Below are positions 35,806-45,537 of a stretch of DNA of 64,000 nucleotides, piece by piece (the first letter of the stretch is position 1; every line of letters begins with the position of its first letter). The stretch is from Rhodospirillales bacterium. GTDB taxonomy: Bacteria > Pseudomonadota > Alphaproteobacteria > Acetobacterales > Acetobacteraceae. The notes beneath the pieces were generated by a model, which saw only the letters and a program-made list of their open reading frames with translations, did not search any database and was not told the origin of the DNA. The DNA is taken from positions 1 through 64,000 of the forward strand of contig CANFKS010000002.1 of assembly GCA_947447625.1 (NCBI GenBank), given 5' to 3'. Position numbers and translations under genes: made by a program.

Positions 35806-38800
35806 TTATTCCATCTGCGCAGCGCGGGGCGCGCGGAAGACCAGGGCGTAGAGCGCGGGGAGGAAGCACAGGGTGAGGACGGTGGCGCCGAGGAGGCCGC
35901 CGATCATGGTCAGCGCCATGGGGCCCCAGAAGATGTTCGTGCTGAGGGGAATGAAGGCGAGGACGGCGGCGAGCGCGGTGAGCACGACGGGGCGGGCGCG
36001 GCGGACGGTTGAGCCGATGATGGCATCCCGCAAGGAGAGGCCGTCGAGCTGGTCCTGGCGGACCTGGTCGACGAGGATGATGGTGTTGCGCATGATCATG
36101 CCGGCGAGCGCGATGAGGCCGAGCAGGGCGACGAAGCCGAAGGGGGCGTCGACGACGAGGAGGGCGACAACGGCGCCGATCAGGCCGAGCGGCGCAGTGG
36201 CCAGGACCATGAGGACGCGCGGCAGGCTTTGCAGTTGGATCATCAGCAGCAGAACCATGGTGGCGCCCATGACGGGGAAAACGGCGCCGAGGGCAGCGTT
36301 GGCTTTGCGCGACTCCTCCGCGGCGCCGCCGGTTTCGATGCGCACGCCGGGGGGCAAAGCGAGGGCGGCGAGGCGCGGCTGGGCGGATTTGGTGACGTCG
36401 ATGGCTTGCAGCCCGTCTTGGATATCGGCCTGCAGAGCCAGATAGGATTCGCGGTCGCGGCGCCAGAGGATCGGTTCCTCGGTGATGGCTTCGAGGCGGC
36501 CGAGTTGGCCGAGTTGGACGGGGCCCGCATCGGTGGGGATCGAGAGGTCGGGCAGGGTGGCGAGGTTGGCGCGTTCGGCTTCGGTGGCGCGCAAGGTGAC
36601 GTCGATGAGTTTGGTGCCGGCGCGGAGTTGGGTGGCGGTGCTGCCGGAGAGCAGGGTGGCGAGGGTTTGGCTGATATCGGCGGGGGCGAGACCGAGTTGG
36701 CGGATGCGCGGCTGGTCGAGGGCGATGCGCAGGCCGGGGGCGCGGTCCTGCCAGGCGAGTTGGGCGTTGCGGGTGCCGGGGGTGGCGCGGAGGGCGTCAA
36801 GCGCCTGGTCGGCGACGGCGCGGATGTCGGGGATGTTGTCGCCCATGATGCGGTATTGGAGGGGAAAGCCGACAGGGGGGCCCAGTTCGAGGCGGGAGAC
36901 GCGGATGCGGGCTTCGGGGATGGCTTCGCTGGCGGCGAACTTCATCAGGCGATCGCGAACGGCTTCGCGGGCGGTGGCGTCGGTGGTGGTGAGGATGAGG
37001 GTGGCGACGGCGTCGTTCGGCAAAGCCGGGTTATAGGCGAGGAAGAAGCGGGGAGGACCGGCGCCGATATAGGCGGTGGACCAGCGGATGGCAGGGTCCT
37101 TGGCGATTTCGGCTTCGAGGCGTTTGACGGCGGCGGTGGTAGCGGCGTGGCTGCTGCCTTGGCGGAGGGTGACGTCAAGGATGAGTTCAGGGCGAGAGGA
37201 ATTGGGAAAGAATTGCTGGCGCACGGTGCCCATGCCGCCAACCGAGGCGGCGAAGAGGGCGACGGTGCCGAGGACGACAAGGCCGCGGTGATTGACGGAC
37301 CAGGTGACGAGGCTATGGAGCAGGCGATAGGGGCGGGTGGCATGGGCGGCTTGGGGGGCGTGGCCGGGCTTGGGTTCGGGGAGGAGGAGGACGCCGAGAT
37401 AGGGCGTGAAGACGACGGCGACGATCCAGCTGGCGAGCAGCGCAATGCCGACGACCCAGAAGATGCCGCCGGCATATTCGCCGGAGGTGGATTTGGCGAT
37501 GCCGACGGGCAGAAAGCCGACGGCGGTGACGAGGGTGCCGGTCAGCATGGGGAAGGCGGTCGAGGTCCAGGCGAAGGTGGCGGCTTCCATGCGGGACCAG
37601 CCGGCTTCGAGCTTCACGACCATGGTCTCCACGGCGATGATGGCGTCATCGACGAGGAGGCCGAGGGAGAGAATGAGGGCGCCGAGCGAGATGCGCTGGA
37701 GTTCGATGCCCATCAGTTCCATCACCACGAACACCGCAGCCAGCGTGAGGGGCACCGCGAGAGCGACGACGACGCCGACGCGCAGGCCGAGCGAGGCGAA
37801 GGAAACGAGGAGGACGACGCCGAGGGCGACGACGAATTTGAGGAGGAATTCGCCGACGGCTTCGCCGATGACTTCGGGTTGGTCGGCGATTTGCTGGAGG
37901 TCGATGCCGAGGGGAAGCTCGGCGCGGAGGTGCGCGATCTGGACGGCGAGGGCTTTGCCGAAATCGAGGCCGTTGGTGCCTTTGCGCATGGCGGCGGCAA
38001 TGACGACGGCGGATTGGCCGTTGTGGCGGATTTCGGATTGCGGGGGTTCGGCGTAGCCGGCACGGATGATGGCGATGTCGCCGAGGCGGATGGAGCGGCC
38101 GTTGGCGGCGACGGGGACATCGGCGAGGGCGGCGGCACCGTCGATCGCGCCTTCAACGCGGACGGGGATGCGGGTGACGGCGGTTTCGATGGTGCCGGCA
38201 GGGACGAGGGCGTTCTGGCGGGAGACCGCCTGGGCGATCTGGGGGATTGTGACGCCGAGGGCGGCGAGGCGGGCGTGGCTGAATTCGACGAAGAGGGCGC
38301 GGGGTTGTTCGCCCTGGATGGTGATTTTCTGGGCGCCGGGGACGAGGAGGAGGCGGTCGCGGATGTGTTCGGCCTGGCGGACGAGTTCAGCGTTGTCGGT
38401 GCCGGTGAGGGCGTAGAGGGCGCCGTAGACGTCGGTGTATTCGTCGTTGACGGCGGGGCCGATGACGCCCTGGGGGATTTCGGGGCGGAGATCATCGAGT
38501 TTTTTGCGGGCCTGGTAGTAAAGGGCGGGGACTTCGGCGGGGGGGGTGTTGTCGCGGAAGTTGATGGTGAGGGCGGCGAAACCGGGGCGGACGAAGGTGA
38601 CGATGTGGTCGAGGTAGGCGAGGTCTTGCAGTTTGCGCTCGATGCGTTCGGCGACCTGGTTTTGGGTTTCGGCGGCGGTGGCGCCGGGCCAGACGGCGGT
38701 GACGATGAGGAGTTTGACGGTGAAGGACGGGTCTTCGGCGCGGCCGAGATGGGTGTAGGAGAGGCCGCCGGCGGCGAAGAGGAGGGCGATGAGGAAGCCG

Positions 38801-38850
38801 ACCAGGCTTTTGTGCAGGACGGCCCAGGCCGAGAGGTTGAAGCTGCGCAT
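35806..38850 (-). CDS. Efflux RND transporter permease (AcrB/MdtC-like)
   Basis: This 1014-residue inner-membrane proton antiporter is of the resistance-nodulation-division family. It has the first membrane helix near residues 12-30, two large periplasmic loops and the central TM block. That block includes the VDDAI segment (LGLLVDDAIIAVE) with the proton-relay aspartates, and the C-terminal FIPLSTNIFWGPMA segment. The length is typical of HAE1-like pumps. The adaptor gene lies 15 bp upstream on the same strand. An outer-membrane factor is not encoded here. The substrate is not predictable; the GC-rich strand bias of the region gives it mostly C-ending codons. Confidence 0.94.
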   Translation of the reverse strand: MRSFNLSAWAVLHKSLVGFLIALLFAAGGLSYTHLGRAEDPSFTVKLLIVTAVWPGATAAETQNQVAERIERKLQDLAYLDHIVTFVRPGFAALTINFRDNTPPAEVPALYYQARKKLDDLRPEIPQGVIGPAVNDEYTDVYGALYALTGTDNAELVRQAEHIRDRLLLVPGAQKITIQGEQPRALFVEFSHARLAALGVTIPQIAQAVSRQNALVPAGTIETAVTRIPVRVEGAIDGAAALADVPVAANGRSIRLGDIAIIRAGYAEPPQSEIRHNGQSAVVIAAAMRKGTNGLDFGKALAVQIAHLRAELPLGIDLQQIADQPEVIGEAVGEFLLKFVVALGVVLLVSFASLGLRVGVVVALAVPLTLAAVFVVMELMGIELQRISLGALILSLGLLVDDAIIAVETMVVKLEAGWSRMEAATFAWTSTAFPMLTGTLVTAVGFLPVGIAKSTSGEYAGGIFWVVGIALLASWIVAVVFTPYLGVLLLPEPKPGHAPQAAHATRPYRLLHSLVTWSVNHRGLVVLGTVALFAASVGGMGTVRQQFFPNSSRPELILDVTLRQGSSHAATTAAVKRLEAEIAKDPAIRWSTAYIGAGPPRFFLAYNPALPNDAVATLILTTTDATAREAVRDRLMKFAASEAIPEARIRVSRLELGPPVGFPLQYRIMGDNIPDIRAVADQALDALRATPGTRNAQLAWQDRAPGLRIALDQPRIRQLGLAPADISQTLATLLSGSTATQLRAGTKLIDVTLRATEAERANLATLPDLSIPTDAGPVQLGQLGRLEAITEEPILWRRDRESYLALQADIQDGLQAIDVTKSAQPRLAALALPPGVRIETGGAAEESRKANAALGAVFPVMGATMVLLLMIQLQSLPRVLMVLATAPLGLIGAVVALLVVDAPFGFVALLGLIALAGMIMRNTIILVDQVRQDQLDGLSLRDAIIGSTVRRARPVVLTALAAVLAFIPLSTNIFWGPMALTMIGGLLGATVLTLCFLPALYALVFRAPRAAQME

Positions 38851-38865
38851 GATCAGGTGCCGGGA

Positions 38866-39972
38866 TCAGGTGCCGGAGGGGCGGGTTTCGGCGATGCGGA
38901 CGCGGGCGGCGGGGTCCAGCTTTTGGACGCCGAGGGCGACGACGCGTTCGCCGTCGCGCAGGCCGGTGACGAGGGTGGTGTCCTGCTGGAGGGCGCGGAT
39001 GGTGACGGGGCGGGGTTCGAGGCGGCCGGTTGGGGGGTCAACGACCCAGACCATGGGGCCGGCACCGCGGTCGGTGATGGCGGCGGAGGGGAGGCGAGCG
39101 AGGGTTTCGCCAGGGGGGGCGGCGATCGTGAGGGTTGCGGTCATGCCGATGGCGAGCCAGGCCGGGGGGGATTGGCCTGGGGGGAATTGGATGCTGTAGC
39201 GGGCGGTGTAGGTGCGCAGTTTGGGGTCGGCCGCAGGGGCGACTTCGCGCAAGATGGCGTGGAGCGGGGTGGTGGGGTTGGCCCAGAGGGTGACGGTGGC
39301 GGGGGAGGCGGCGTCGGGCAGGGTGGCGTCGGGCAGGGCGGATTCGGGGAGGGCGAGTTCGACTTCGAGGGTGTTGGATTGGGCGAGACGCAGGACGGGT
39401 TGACCGTCGGCCACGATGGTGCCGGGGTCGGCCAGGGTGGCGGTGACGACACCGTCGGTGGGGGCTTTGAGGATGGCGTAGTCAAGGCGGTTGCGGGCCA
39501 GCGCGAGGGCGGCGCGGGCGGCGGCGGCGCGCTCCTGGGCGGAGCGGGCGGCGGCTTGTTTGGCGTCGTCGGTCGAGGCTGGGGTCCAGCCCTGGGCGAG
39601 GAGGGTGCGGCTGCGGGCGGCGTCGGCGGTGGTTTGGCTGGCGAGAGCTTCGGCGCCGGCGAGGTCGGCCGTGGCGCTGCGCAGGGCGAGGGTGAGGTCG
39701 GTGGGGTCGATGCGGGCGAGGGTCTGGCCGGCCTGGACGCGGGCGCCAAGATCGACGTCACGCGCGATGATGCGGCCCGCGGCGCGGAAGCCGATATCGG
39801 CTTCGCGGCGGGGGCGGATGATGCCGGAATAGGCGCGGGCGGATTGGGCGGGGGCGAGGGTGACCTGGACGACCTGGACGGGGCGGGCGGTGTTTTCGAC
39901 CGTGGGCTGGGCGCGCTCGAAGCAGGCAGCGAGGAGCAAAGGGAGCAGGAAGAGGGGGGCGCGGGTGGCCAT
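38866..39972 (-). CDS. Efflux RND transporter periplasmic adaptor subunit
   Basis: This 368-residue membrane-fusion protein is the partner of the following RND pump. It has a lipoprotein-type signal (LLPLLLAACFERAQP, lipobox LAAC with the Cys at about residue 17). The barrel-sandwich half GIIRPRREADIGFRAAGRI is followed by a coiled-coil hairpin (about 95-170) and a beta-barrel/membrane-proximal C-terminus. It bridges the pump and an outer-membrane channel. A 6-bp dyad lies upstream at 40028-40046. Confidence 0.93.
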   Translation of the reverse strand: MATRAPLFLLPLLLAACFERAQPTVENTARPVQVVQVTLAPAQSARAYSGIIRPRREADIGFRAAGRIIARDVDLGARVQAGQTLARIDPTDLTLALRSATADLAGAEALASQTTADAARSRTLLAQGWTPASTDDAKQAAARSAQERAAAARAALALARNRLDYAILKAPTDGVVTATLADPGTIVADGQPVLRLAQSNTLEVELALPESALPDATLPDAASPATVTLWANPTTPLHAILREVAPAADPKLRTYTARYSIQFPPGQSPPAWLAIGMTATLTIAAPPGETLARLPSAAITDRGAGPMVWVVDPPTGRLEPRPVTIRALQQDTTLVTGLRDGERVVALGVQKLDPAARVRIAETRPSGT

Positions 39973-40027
39973 GGGGGAATCCTGGGGCGGCAGTGACCTG
40001 TCTCTTAGGTGACGTTATGACGAATGT

Positions 40028-40046
40028 CGATAATGGTCAGTTATCG
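40028..40046. promoter_or_regulatory. Candidate operator dyad upstream of the RND efflux operon
   Basis: CGATAA (40028-40033) and TTATCG (40041-40046) form a perfect inverted repeat with a 7-bp spacer, about 55 bp upstream of the adaptor start. On the minus strand a TTGACG -35-like hexamer overlaps its edge. The layout fits a TetR- or MarR-type repressor site, but no regulator gene is adjacent. Confidence 0.4.
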
Positions 40047-40060
40047 TCAATGATCGGGTC

Positions 40061-41350
40061 TCAGCGCCCCATGCGGGAGAGGAAGTCGATCTGCCAGCGC
40101 ATTTCCTCGACGGCGAGCGGGAAGCTGCCGGTGGCGGTGCCGCGCAGGACCGATTCCGGGGGAAGGCGGGCGAGGAGGGTTTGCAGGGGGCCGGCGGCGC
40201 GCATGGAGAAGCCGGCGCGCCAGATCAGGCTGACCAAGCCCTTGGCGCTGCGCAGGGTGGCCGCGCGGTCAACCACGGCGGCGGGCAGGTCGGCGGCGAG
40301 GGCGATCATGGCGGTGACGAGGCGGGCTTCGCCGCGCTGGATGGCGTCAAGCAGGGCATTTTCGGTGAGGCGGCCGTCGGCGTAAAGGATTTTTGCCTCG
40401 TCCATAGCCTGTTCGATCTGAGGCTCGGGGCGGGCAGGTTCGCTTGGCTGGAGGCGGGCGGCGAGGCGGGCGCGCAGTTCGCGGCTGATGGTGGGGGCGA
40501 GATCGGCGCGGCTGGCCAAGGTGTCGAGCAACTGGGTTGTGACGATGTCCGAGAGGGCGCGGGTGGCGCGGGCGGTGAGGCGCGGGCGGTGAACCAGGGG
40601 GTCGTGCCAGGCTGTGATGTCGGCGGCCTTGGCAATCAGCGAATCGAGGGTGGCTTCGCGGATGGCGGCTGATTTGTTGTTGAGCAGGACCGTGATGGCT
40701 TCGGTGTTGTCGGTGGCGGCGATGACGTCGCTGACGATTGCCGCGATGTGCGGGCGGCGGGCGACGGCGAGACAGGTGACGCAGGTGCCGGTGTTGAGCA
40801 GATTGAGGAGATCGGCCGCGGTGAGGAGGGGGGAGAGGTGGATCACGGGGTCACACACCGAGACGGCGCTGTCGCGCGCGAGGCGCAGGATCAGGTCATG
40901 CGGGGCGGCCGGCATGTCCTTGACGATTTCGGCGATGGCGACGCGGACCCGTTCGGCTTCGTCCTCGACGAGGCGGGAGAGGGTTTCGAGGGCCTGGGCC
41001 TGGAGGGAATCGCGCTGGGACTTGCTGAGTTCGGGGATGAGGGTGGCGAGTTTGCGGGCGAGCAGGGTGCGGACCCGTTCGTCGGCATCGCGTGCGAGGA
41101 GGTGGTCGACATGGGCGGGCGCGGCGCGGTTGAGGGCGACGGCGGCGCGGACGGTGACGGAGGAATCGGAGGCGAGGGAGAGCAAGATGTCAGGGGTGGT
41201 TTGCGGGCTGAAGCCGATCCGGACGCGGACTGCCTCCTCGCCGCGGGGCAAGAGAGGGGGGGCGGGGCCGGGATCGGCGATGAGGGCGGCTATGAGGTGT
41301 TCGGAGGGGACGGCATGGTCCTGCCGGTCAAGCGCGGTGATTCCGGTCAT
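40061..41350 (-). CDS. DUF2336 domain-containing protein
   Basis: This 429-residue, helical, HEAT-like protein resembles alphaproteobacterial DUF2336 proteins, whose function is unknown. Repeated helix pairs such as SDSSVTVRAAVALN and RLARDSAVSVCDPVIH are visible, and there is no membrane segment. The gene start overlaps the stop of the diguanylate cyclase gene (ATGA), so the two are translationally coupled. The pairing suggests a role in c-di-GMP-linked signalling, which is an inference from position only. Confidence 0.85.
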   Translation of the reverse strand: MTGITALDRQDHAVPSEHLIAALIADPGPAPPLLPRGEEAVRVRIGFSPQTTPDILLSLASDSSVTVRAAVALNRAAPAHVDHLLARDADERVRTLLARKLATLIPELSKSQRDSLQAQALETLSRLVEDEAERVRVAIAEIVKDMPAAPHDLILRLARDSAVSVCDPVIHLSPLLTAADLLNLLNTGTCVTCLAVARRPHIAAIVSDVIAATDNTEAITVLLNNKSAAIREATLDSLIAKAADITAWHDPLVHRPRLTARATRALSDIVTTQLLDTLASRADLAPTISRELRARLAARLQPSEPARPEPQIEQAMDEAKILYADGRLTENALLDAIQRGEARLVTAMIALAADLPAAVVDRAATLRSAKGLVSLIWRAGFSMRAAGPLQTLLARLPPESVLRGTATGSFPLAVEEMRWQIDFLSRMGR

Positions 41351-42822
41351 GCCAGACGCTCCGCGCGGGAGACGCGCCAGTGGCCGCGGCCGCCGCGTTT
41401 GACTTGATACATGGCCTGGTCGGCGCGGTGGATCAGGGTGTCGATATCCTCGTCCTGGGCGGGCCAGCGAGTGGCGATGCCGATCGACATGGAGAGAGGT
41501 TTGGCATCCCCCTCGGTGAGGTGGCCGAGGGCGGCAGGAGCGTTGACGCAGAGGCCCTCGGCGCGTTCGGCGGCGGTGAGTTCATCGGCACCATCCATCC
41601 AGATGGCGAATTCGTCGCCGCCGAAGCGGGCCACGAGGTCGGTCGGGCGGAAGGTTTCGCGCAGCAGGCCGGCAACGATGCAGAGGGCTTCGTCGCCCAC
41701 ATCATGGCCGTAGTAGTCATTGAGGGCTTTGAAGTGGTCGAGATCGACGAACATCATGGTGGCGGGAAGGTCCTCGCGTTCGAGACGGTCGGCACGGCGG
41801 CTGACTTCGTCGAGGAAGGCACGGCGGTTGAGCAGGCCGGTCAGGGAATCGGTGCGGGCCTGGAATGCCATTTCGCGCTGGATGGCGTCATGTTCGAGGA
41901 TGACGCGGATGATGCCGGTGGCGGAGCCGGCGAGGGCCAGTTCGTCCTCGTCCCAGTCGCACGCGGCGGGGTCGCGCCAGAGGACGAAGCCGGCCTGTTC
42001 ACCGTAGCGCTGGCGCGATGGGCAGACCATGACGCGCCGGCCGCCGACGGCGATGGCCTGGCTCGGCTCAAGGTCGTCGCCTTCGAGGAGGGTCATGGCG
42101 GTGTGGAGGATTTCGGGCTGGGGCATGCCGATATGGTGCATGATTGCGGGGGCGACACCGTCTCCCAGCATGTCGACCACGGCGCAGCCTTCGGCGCCGA
42201 GGGCGGCGACCAGGGCTTCGAGGGCGGAGCGCATCATGCGTTCGGCCAGAACCTCCTGGCGCATGTGCCACAGGATATGGTCGAGCAATTCGCAGCGGCG
42301 CAGGGCCGAGGCGATGCGGGCGTCGTGGCCGTCCTGCTCGGTGACGTCCTGGCCGAGGCCGCGGGTGCCGATGATGCGGCCTTCGCTGTCGAACAAAGGG
42401 GAGGCGGCGATGGCGACGCAGACGCTGGAGCCGTCGGGCCGGCGAAACCAGGCGCGGCGGCGGCGGACCGGGGCGGTGATGCGGAAGGGGTTGAAGCTGC
42501 TCAGACCGTCGGTATCGGCGAGGAGCAATTCGGCGGGCTGGTTGATCAGGGTGCCGGCGGGCCAGCCGAGCACAGTGTCAGGCAAGAGGAGGACGATGCG
42601 GCCCCAGACATCGGTTTCATAGACGAGATCGGCGGCCATTGTGACGAGGTCGCGCCAGCGCTGCCGGCTGTCGAGCAAGGCGTCCCGCAGGGCGAGGTCG
42701 CCGGGGGGGTCATCGGGATCCAGATCTGGGAGAGGGGGGGGGCGGAGGGGGGCTTGGAAATGAGGCTCCGGCGGGGACGCCATGTCCTCCAGAGTTTGGT
42801 GGGGTGTGAATGCGGTGTTCAT
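41347..42822 (-). CDS. Diguanylate cyclase with PAS domain
   Basis: This 491-residue cytoplasmic signalling protein has a PAS-like sensor at about residues 45-165 (WRDLVTMAADLVYETDVWG, with a RGLGQDVTEQ PAC end). A GAF-like region follows at about 180-330, and a C-terminal GGDEF domain makes c-di-GMP from GTP. The active-site motif GGDEF is intact at 401-405. The inhibitory I-site RxxD (RPTD) precedes it at the canonical distance, so product inhibition is likely. No EAL domain is present. It is coupled to the downstream DUF2336 gene. The ligand of the sensor part is unknown. Confidence 0.93.
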   Translation of the reverse strand: MNTAFTPHQTLEDMASPPEPHFQAPLRPPPLPDLDPDDPPGDLALRDALLDSRQRWRDLVTMAADLVYETDVWGRIVLLLPDTVLGWPAGTLINQPAELLLADTDGLSSFNPFRITAPVRRRRAWFRRPDGSSVCVAIAASPLFDSEGRIIGTRGLGQDVTEQDGHDARIASALRRCELLDHILWHMRQEVLAERMMRSALEALVAALGAEGCAVVDMLGDGVAPAIMHHIGMPQPEILHTAMTLLEGDDLEPSQAIAVGGRRVMVCPSRQRYGEQAGFVLWRDPAACDWDEDELALAGSATGIIRVILEHDAIQREMAFQARTDSLTGLLNRRAFLDEVSRRADRLEREDLPATMMFVDLDHFKALNDYYGHDVGDEALCIVAGLLRETFRPTDLVARFGGDEFAIWMDGADELTAAERAEGLCVNAPAALGHLTEGDAKPLSMSIGIATRWPAQDEDIDTLIHRADQAMYQVKRGGRGHWRVSRAERLA

Positions 42823-42982
42823 GCCGAGCCGGCCTCCGTGCTGAGGCTATTTCGGGGTAGAGAGATTAACCGGGGGTTACCGGGTAAGTGGATTCTGCGA
42901 ATTGACAGGGCGGGGCGGGGTTGCGCATGGTCGGGGACGTTTTCTGCCCGATGCGGGCCTTTTCACAGGATATGTCCGGGAC

Positions 42983-43822
42983 ATGACCGATACGTCGCTG
43001 CGTGCCACCATCGAGGCCCTTTGGGAGGGCCGTGATGCGCTGAATTCCTCGACCCAGGGTGCGCCGCGCGAGGCGGTGGAGGCGGCGTTCGAGCTGCTGG
43101 AAACGGGCGCGGCGCGGACCGCCGAGCCGACCGCGAATGGCTGGGTTGTCAATGAATGGCTCAAAAAGGCGGTGCTGCTGTCGTTCCGGCTGAATGACAG
43201 CCGGATGATGGAGGGCTCCGGCGGGTCTCCGGTGTGGGACAAGGTGGGGATGAAATTCGATGGCTGGGGGGAGAATCGGTTTCGCGAGGCGGGGTTCCGC
43301 GCGGTACCGGGCGCGGTGGTGCGGCGGGGGAGCTATATCGCGCCGGGCGTGGTGCTGATGCCGTCGTTCGTCAATATCGGGGCCTATGTGGGCGCCAACA
43401 CGATGGTGGATACGTGGGCGACGGTGGGCTCCTGCGCGCAGATCGGCAAGAACTGCCATTTGTCGGGCGGCGTGGGGATTGGCGGCGTGCTAGAGCCGTT
43501 GCAGGCCAATCCGGTGGTGATCGAGGATGATTGCTTCATCGGCGCGCGCTCCGAGGTGGTGGAGGGCGTGATCGTCGAGCGGGGGGCGGTGTTGGCGATG
43601 GGGACGTTCATCAGCCAGTCGACCCGGATTGTCGATCGGGCGACGGGGGCGATCTATTATGGGCGGGTGCCGGCGTATTCGGTGGTGGTGCCGGGGTCGA
43701 TGCCGGGCAAGCCGTTCCCGGATGGGACGATGGGGCCGTCGCTGAACTGCGCGGTGATCGTCAAGACGGTGGATGCGCAGACGCGGGCGAAGACGGCGAT
43801 CAACGAGTTGTTGCGCGATTGA
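42983..43822 (+). CDS. dapD: 2,3,4,5-tetrahydropyridine-2,6-dicarboxylate N-succinyltransferase
   Basis: This enzyme succinylates tetrahydrodipicolinate in the succinylase branch of diaminopimelate and lysine synthesis. The 279 residues contain an N-terminal helical domain and a left-handed beta-helix of hexapeptide repeats ([54 protein letters not shown]). The ATG at 42983 gives the standard N-terminus; the frame is open upstream. A TTGACA at 42902-42907 could be a -35 box, but no good -10 was seen. Its stop overlaps the dapE start (TGATG), beginning a five-gene coupled run. Confidence 0.97.
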   Translation: MTDTSLRATIEALWEGRDALNSSTQGAPREAVEAAFELLETGAARTAEPTANGWVVNEWLKKAVLLSFRLNDSRMMEGSGGSPVWDKVGMKFDGWGENRFREAGFRAVPGAVVRRGSYIAPGVVLMPSFVNIGAYVGANTMVDTWATVGSCAQIGKNCHLSGGVGIGGVLEPLQANPVVIEDDCFIGARSEVVEGVIVERGAVLAMGTFISQSTRIVDRATGAIYYGRVPAYSVVVPGSMPGKPFPDGTMGPSLNCAVIVKTVDAQTRAKTAINELLRD

Positions 43823-44964
43823 TGTCCAACGCGCCGCACCCGTTGGCGGACCCGGTGCCGCTGGCGCAGGCGCTGTTGCGCTGTGCGTCGGTGACGCCGG
43901 CGGATGCCGGGGCGCAGACAGTGCTGGGAGAGGCGCTGGAGGCGTTGGGCTTCGTCGTGACGCGGCTGCGGTTCGGCGCGATCGAGAACCTGTATGCGCG
44001 AATCGGGACGGAGGGGCCGCATATCTGCTTCGCCGGGCATACCGATGTGGTGCCGGAGGGGGCGCGTGCTGCGTGGACCGCGGGGCCGTTCGATGGGGAG
44101 ATCCGCGATGGCGTGCTGTTCGGGCGGGGCGCGTGCGACATGAAGGGGGCGATTGCCGCGTTCGTGGCCGCGACGGCGGCGCATTTGAACGGGGGGGCAC
44201 CGCAGGGGTCGATCAGTTTTCTGATCACCGGGGACGAGGAAGGGCCTGCGGTGGATGGCACCGTGAAGGTGCTGGAGTGGATGAAGGACAACGGGCAAAT
44301 TCCGGATTTATGCTTGGTGGGGGAGCCGACCAATCCGGCGCGGCTCGGCGAGGTGATCAAGATCGGGCGGCGTGGCAGTTTGAACGCGACGATCACGGTA
44401 TATGGCACGCAGGGGCATGCGGCCTATCCGCAGCGCGCGGATAATCCGTGTCATCGGCTGGTGCGGGTGTTGGCGGCGCTGACGGCGGCGCCGGTGGATG
44501 CGGGGAGCACGTGGTTCGAGCCGACGAGTTTGCAGGTGACGTCGATCGATGTGGGCAATCCGGTGACGAATGTGATCCCGGCTGTGGCGGTGGCGAAGCT
44601 CAATATGCGGTTCAATGAGCGGCATTCGGGGGCGTCGTTGACGGCGTGGCTGCGGGCGGCGATCGGGCAGTATACGGAGCGGTTCGAGCTTGATGTGTCG
44701 ATCAGCGGCGAGAGTTTCCTGACGGAGCCGGGGCCGATGGTGGATACGCTGCGCCATGCGATTGCCACCGCGACGGGGATCGATCCGCAGCTCGATACCG
44801 GGGGCGGGACGTCGGATGCGCGATTCATTGCCAATTATTGTCCGGTGGCGGAATTCGGGCTGGTGGGTTCGACGATGCATCAGGTGGATGAGCGGGTGCC
44901 GGTGGCAGAGTTGCAGGGGCTCGCGGTGGCGTATCGCTCGGTGCTCGATGCGTTTTTGTCCTGA
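43822..44964 (+). CDS. dapE: Succinyl-diaminopimelate desuccinylase
   Basis: This dinuclear-zinc M20 hydrolase releases LL-diaminopimelate from N-succinyl-DAP. The 380 residues carry the metal ligands H73 and D75 (GHTDVVPEG), D106 (GRGACDMKG) and the catalytic/ligand Glu pair E139-E140 (GDEEG). The C-terminal ligand is in GSTMHQVDE. The ATG overlaps the dapD stop by one base. It is followed after 3 bp by a membrane-protein gene. Together with lysA elsewhere in the window it shows that the organism uses the succinylase lysine route. Confidence 0.97.
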   Translation: MSNAPHPLADPVPLAQALLRCASVTPADAGAQTVLGEALEALGFVVTRLRFGAIENLYARIGTEGPHICFAGHTDVVPEGARAAWTAGPFDGEIRDGVLFGRGACDMKGAIAAFVAATAAHLNGGAPQGSISFLITGDEEGPAVDGTVKVLEWMKDNGQIPDLCLVGEPTNPARLGEVIKIGRRGSLNATITVYGTQGHAAYPQRADNPCHRLVRVLAALTAAPVDAGSTWFEPTSLQVTSIDVGNPVTNVIPAVAVAKLNMRFNERHSGASLTAWLRAAIGQYTERFELDVSISGESFLTEPGPMVDTLRHAIATATGIDPQLDTGGGTSDARFIANYCPVAEFGLVGSTMHQVDERVPVAELQGLAVAYRSVLDAFLS

Positions 44965-44967
44965 CGC

Positions 44968-45537
44968 ATGATACAGGTTCTGAACGGTATCCTGCTGCTG
45001 GCGCGGTTCAATGCCGAGGGGTTCCGGCTGTTCGCGGCAACGCCGCTGGGGTTTATGAACAGTCTGGCGCCCATGCTGGGGATTAGCGTGGTGACGGGGT
45101 TGCGGCCGTTGCTGGCGGGGAATTGGCGGGCGCTGGCGGTGCATGTGCTGACGAGCGCGATTGCGCTGCTGGGGCCGCCGGTGTTGTCGCATGTGCTGGC
45201 GCGGGCGTGGCGGCGCGAGGCGCTGTGGATGGGCTATGTGGTGGCGTTCAACTGGTGCCAGGCGGTGGTGACGCTGGTGACGGTAGCGTTGATCCTGGTG
45301 TTGGCGGTGGGGGGCGGGGTGTCGCGGGCTGGCGATGGGGCGGGGTTGCTGGCGGCGGTGGCGGCGGTGTTGGTGTATTGGATCGTGCTGTGCTGGTTCA
45401 TGGCGTGGCGCGGGCTGGGGGTGAGCAAGCTGAAGGCGGTGTTGGCGGTGATTGTGATCAACATGGGCACCGGGGCGTTGGTGATGGGCCCGCCGTTGGT
45501 GCTGGCGGCGTTGACGGGACGGGCGGTGGTTCCGTGA
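44968..45537 (+). CDS. Hypothetical membrane protein (Yip1-like), first of a paralogous pair
   Basis: This 189-residue protein has about five hydrophobic segments and few charged residues. It shares its layout with the next gene. Each begins with a helix ending in LLLAR-x2-AEG-x2, followed by a first membrane segment, and each has an aromatic NWC-x-x-V motif in the middle (FNWCQAVVTL here, LWNWCNVVQY in the next). This suggests tandem duplication. It starts 3 bp after dapE and overlaps the next gene by GTGA. No function is recognised. The resemblance to Yip1-type membrane proteins is weak. Confidence 0.75.
   Translation: MIQVLNGILLLARFNAEGFRLFAATPLGFMNSLAPMLGISVVTGLRPLLAGNWRALAVHVLTSAIALLGPPVLSHVLARAWRREALWMGYVVAFNWCQAVVTLVTVALILVLAVGGGVSRAGDGAGLLAAVAAVLVYWIVLCWFMAWRGLGVSKLKAVLAVIVINMGTGALVMGPPLVLAALTGRAVVP

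Noticed and set aside
36229..39996. 1255-codon plus-strand open frame across the RND pump and adaptor
   Set aside because: The Gly/Asp/Glu-rich translation has no family features and lies exactly antisense to two clear efflux genes; it is a codon-bias artefact.
42901..42930. Consensus promoter for dapD from the TTGACA at 42902
   Set aside because: At 17-bp spacing the -10 position reads GCATGG, which is too far from consensus to call a promoter.
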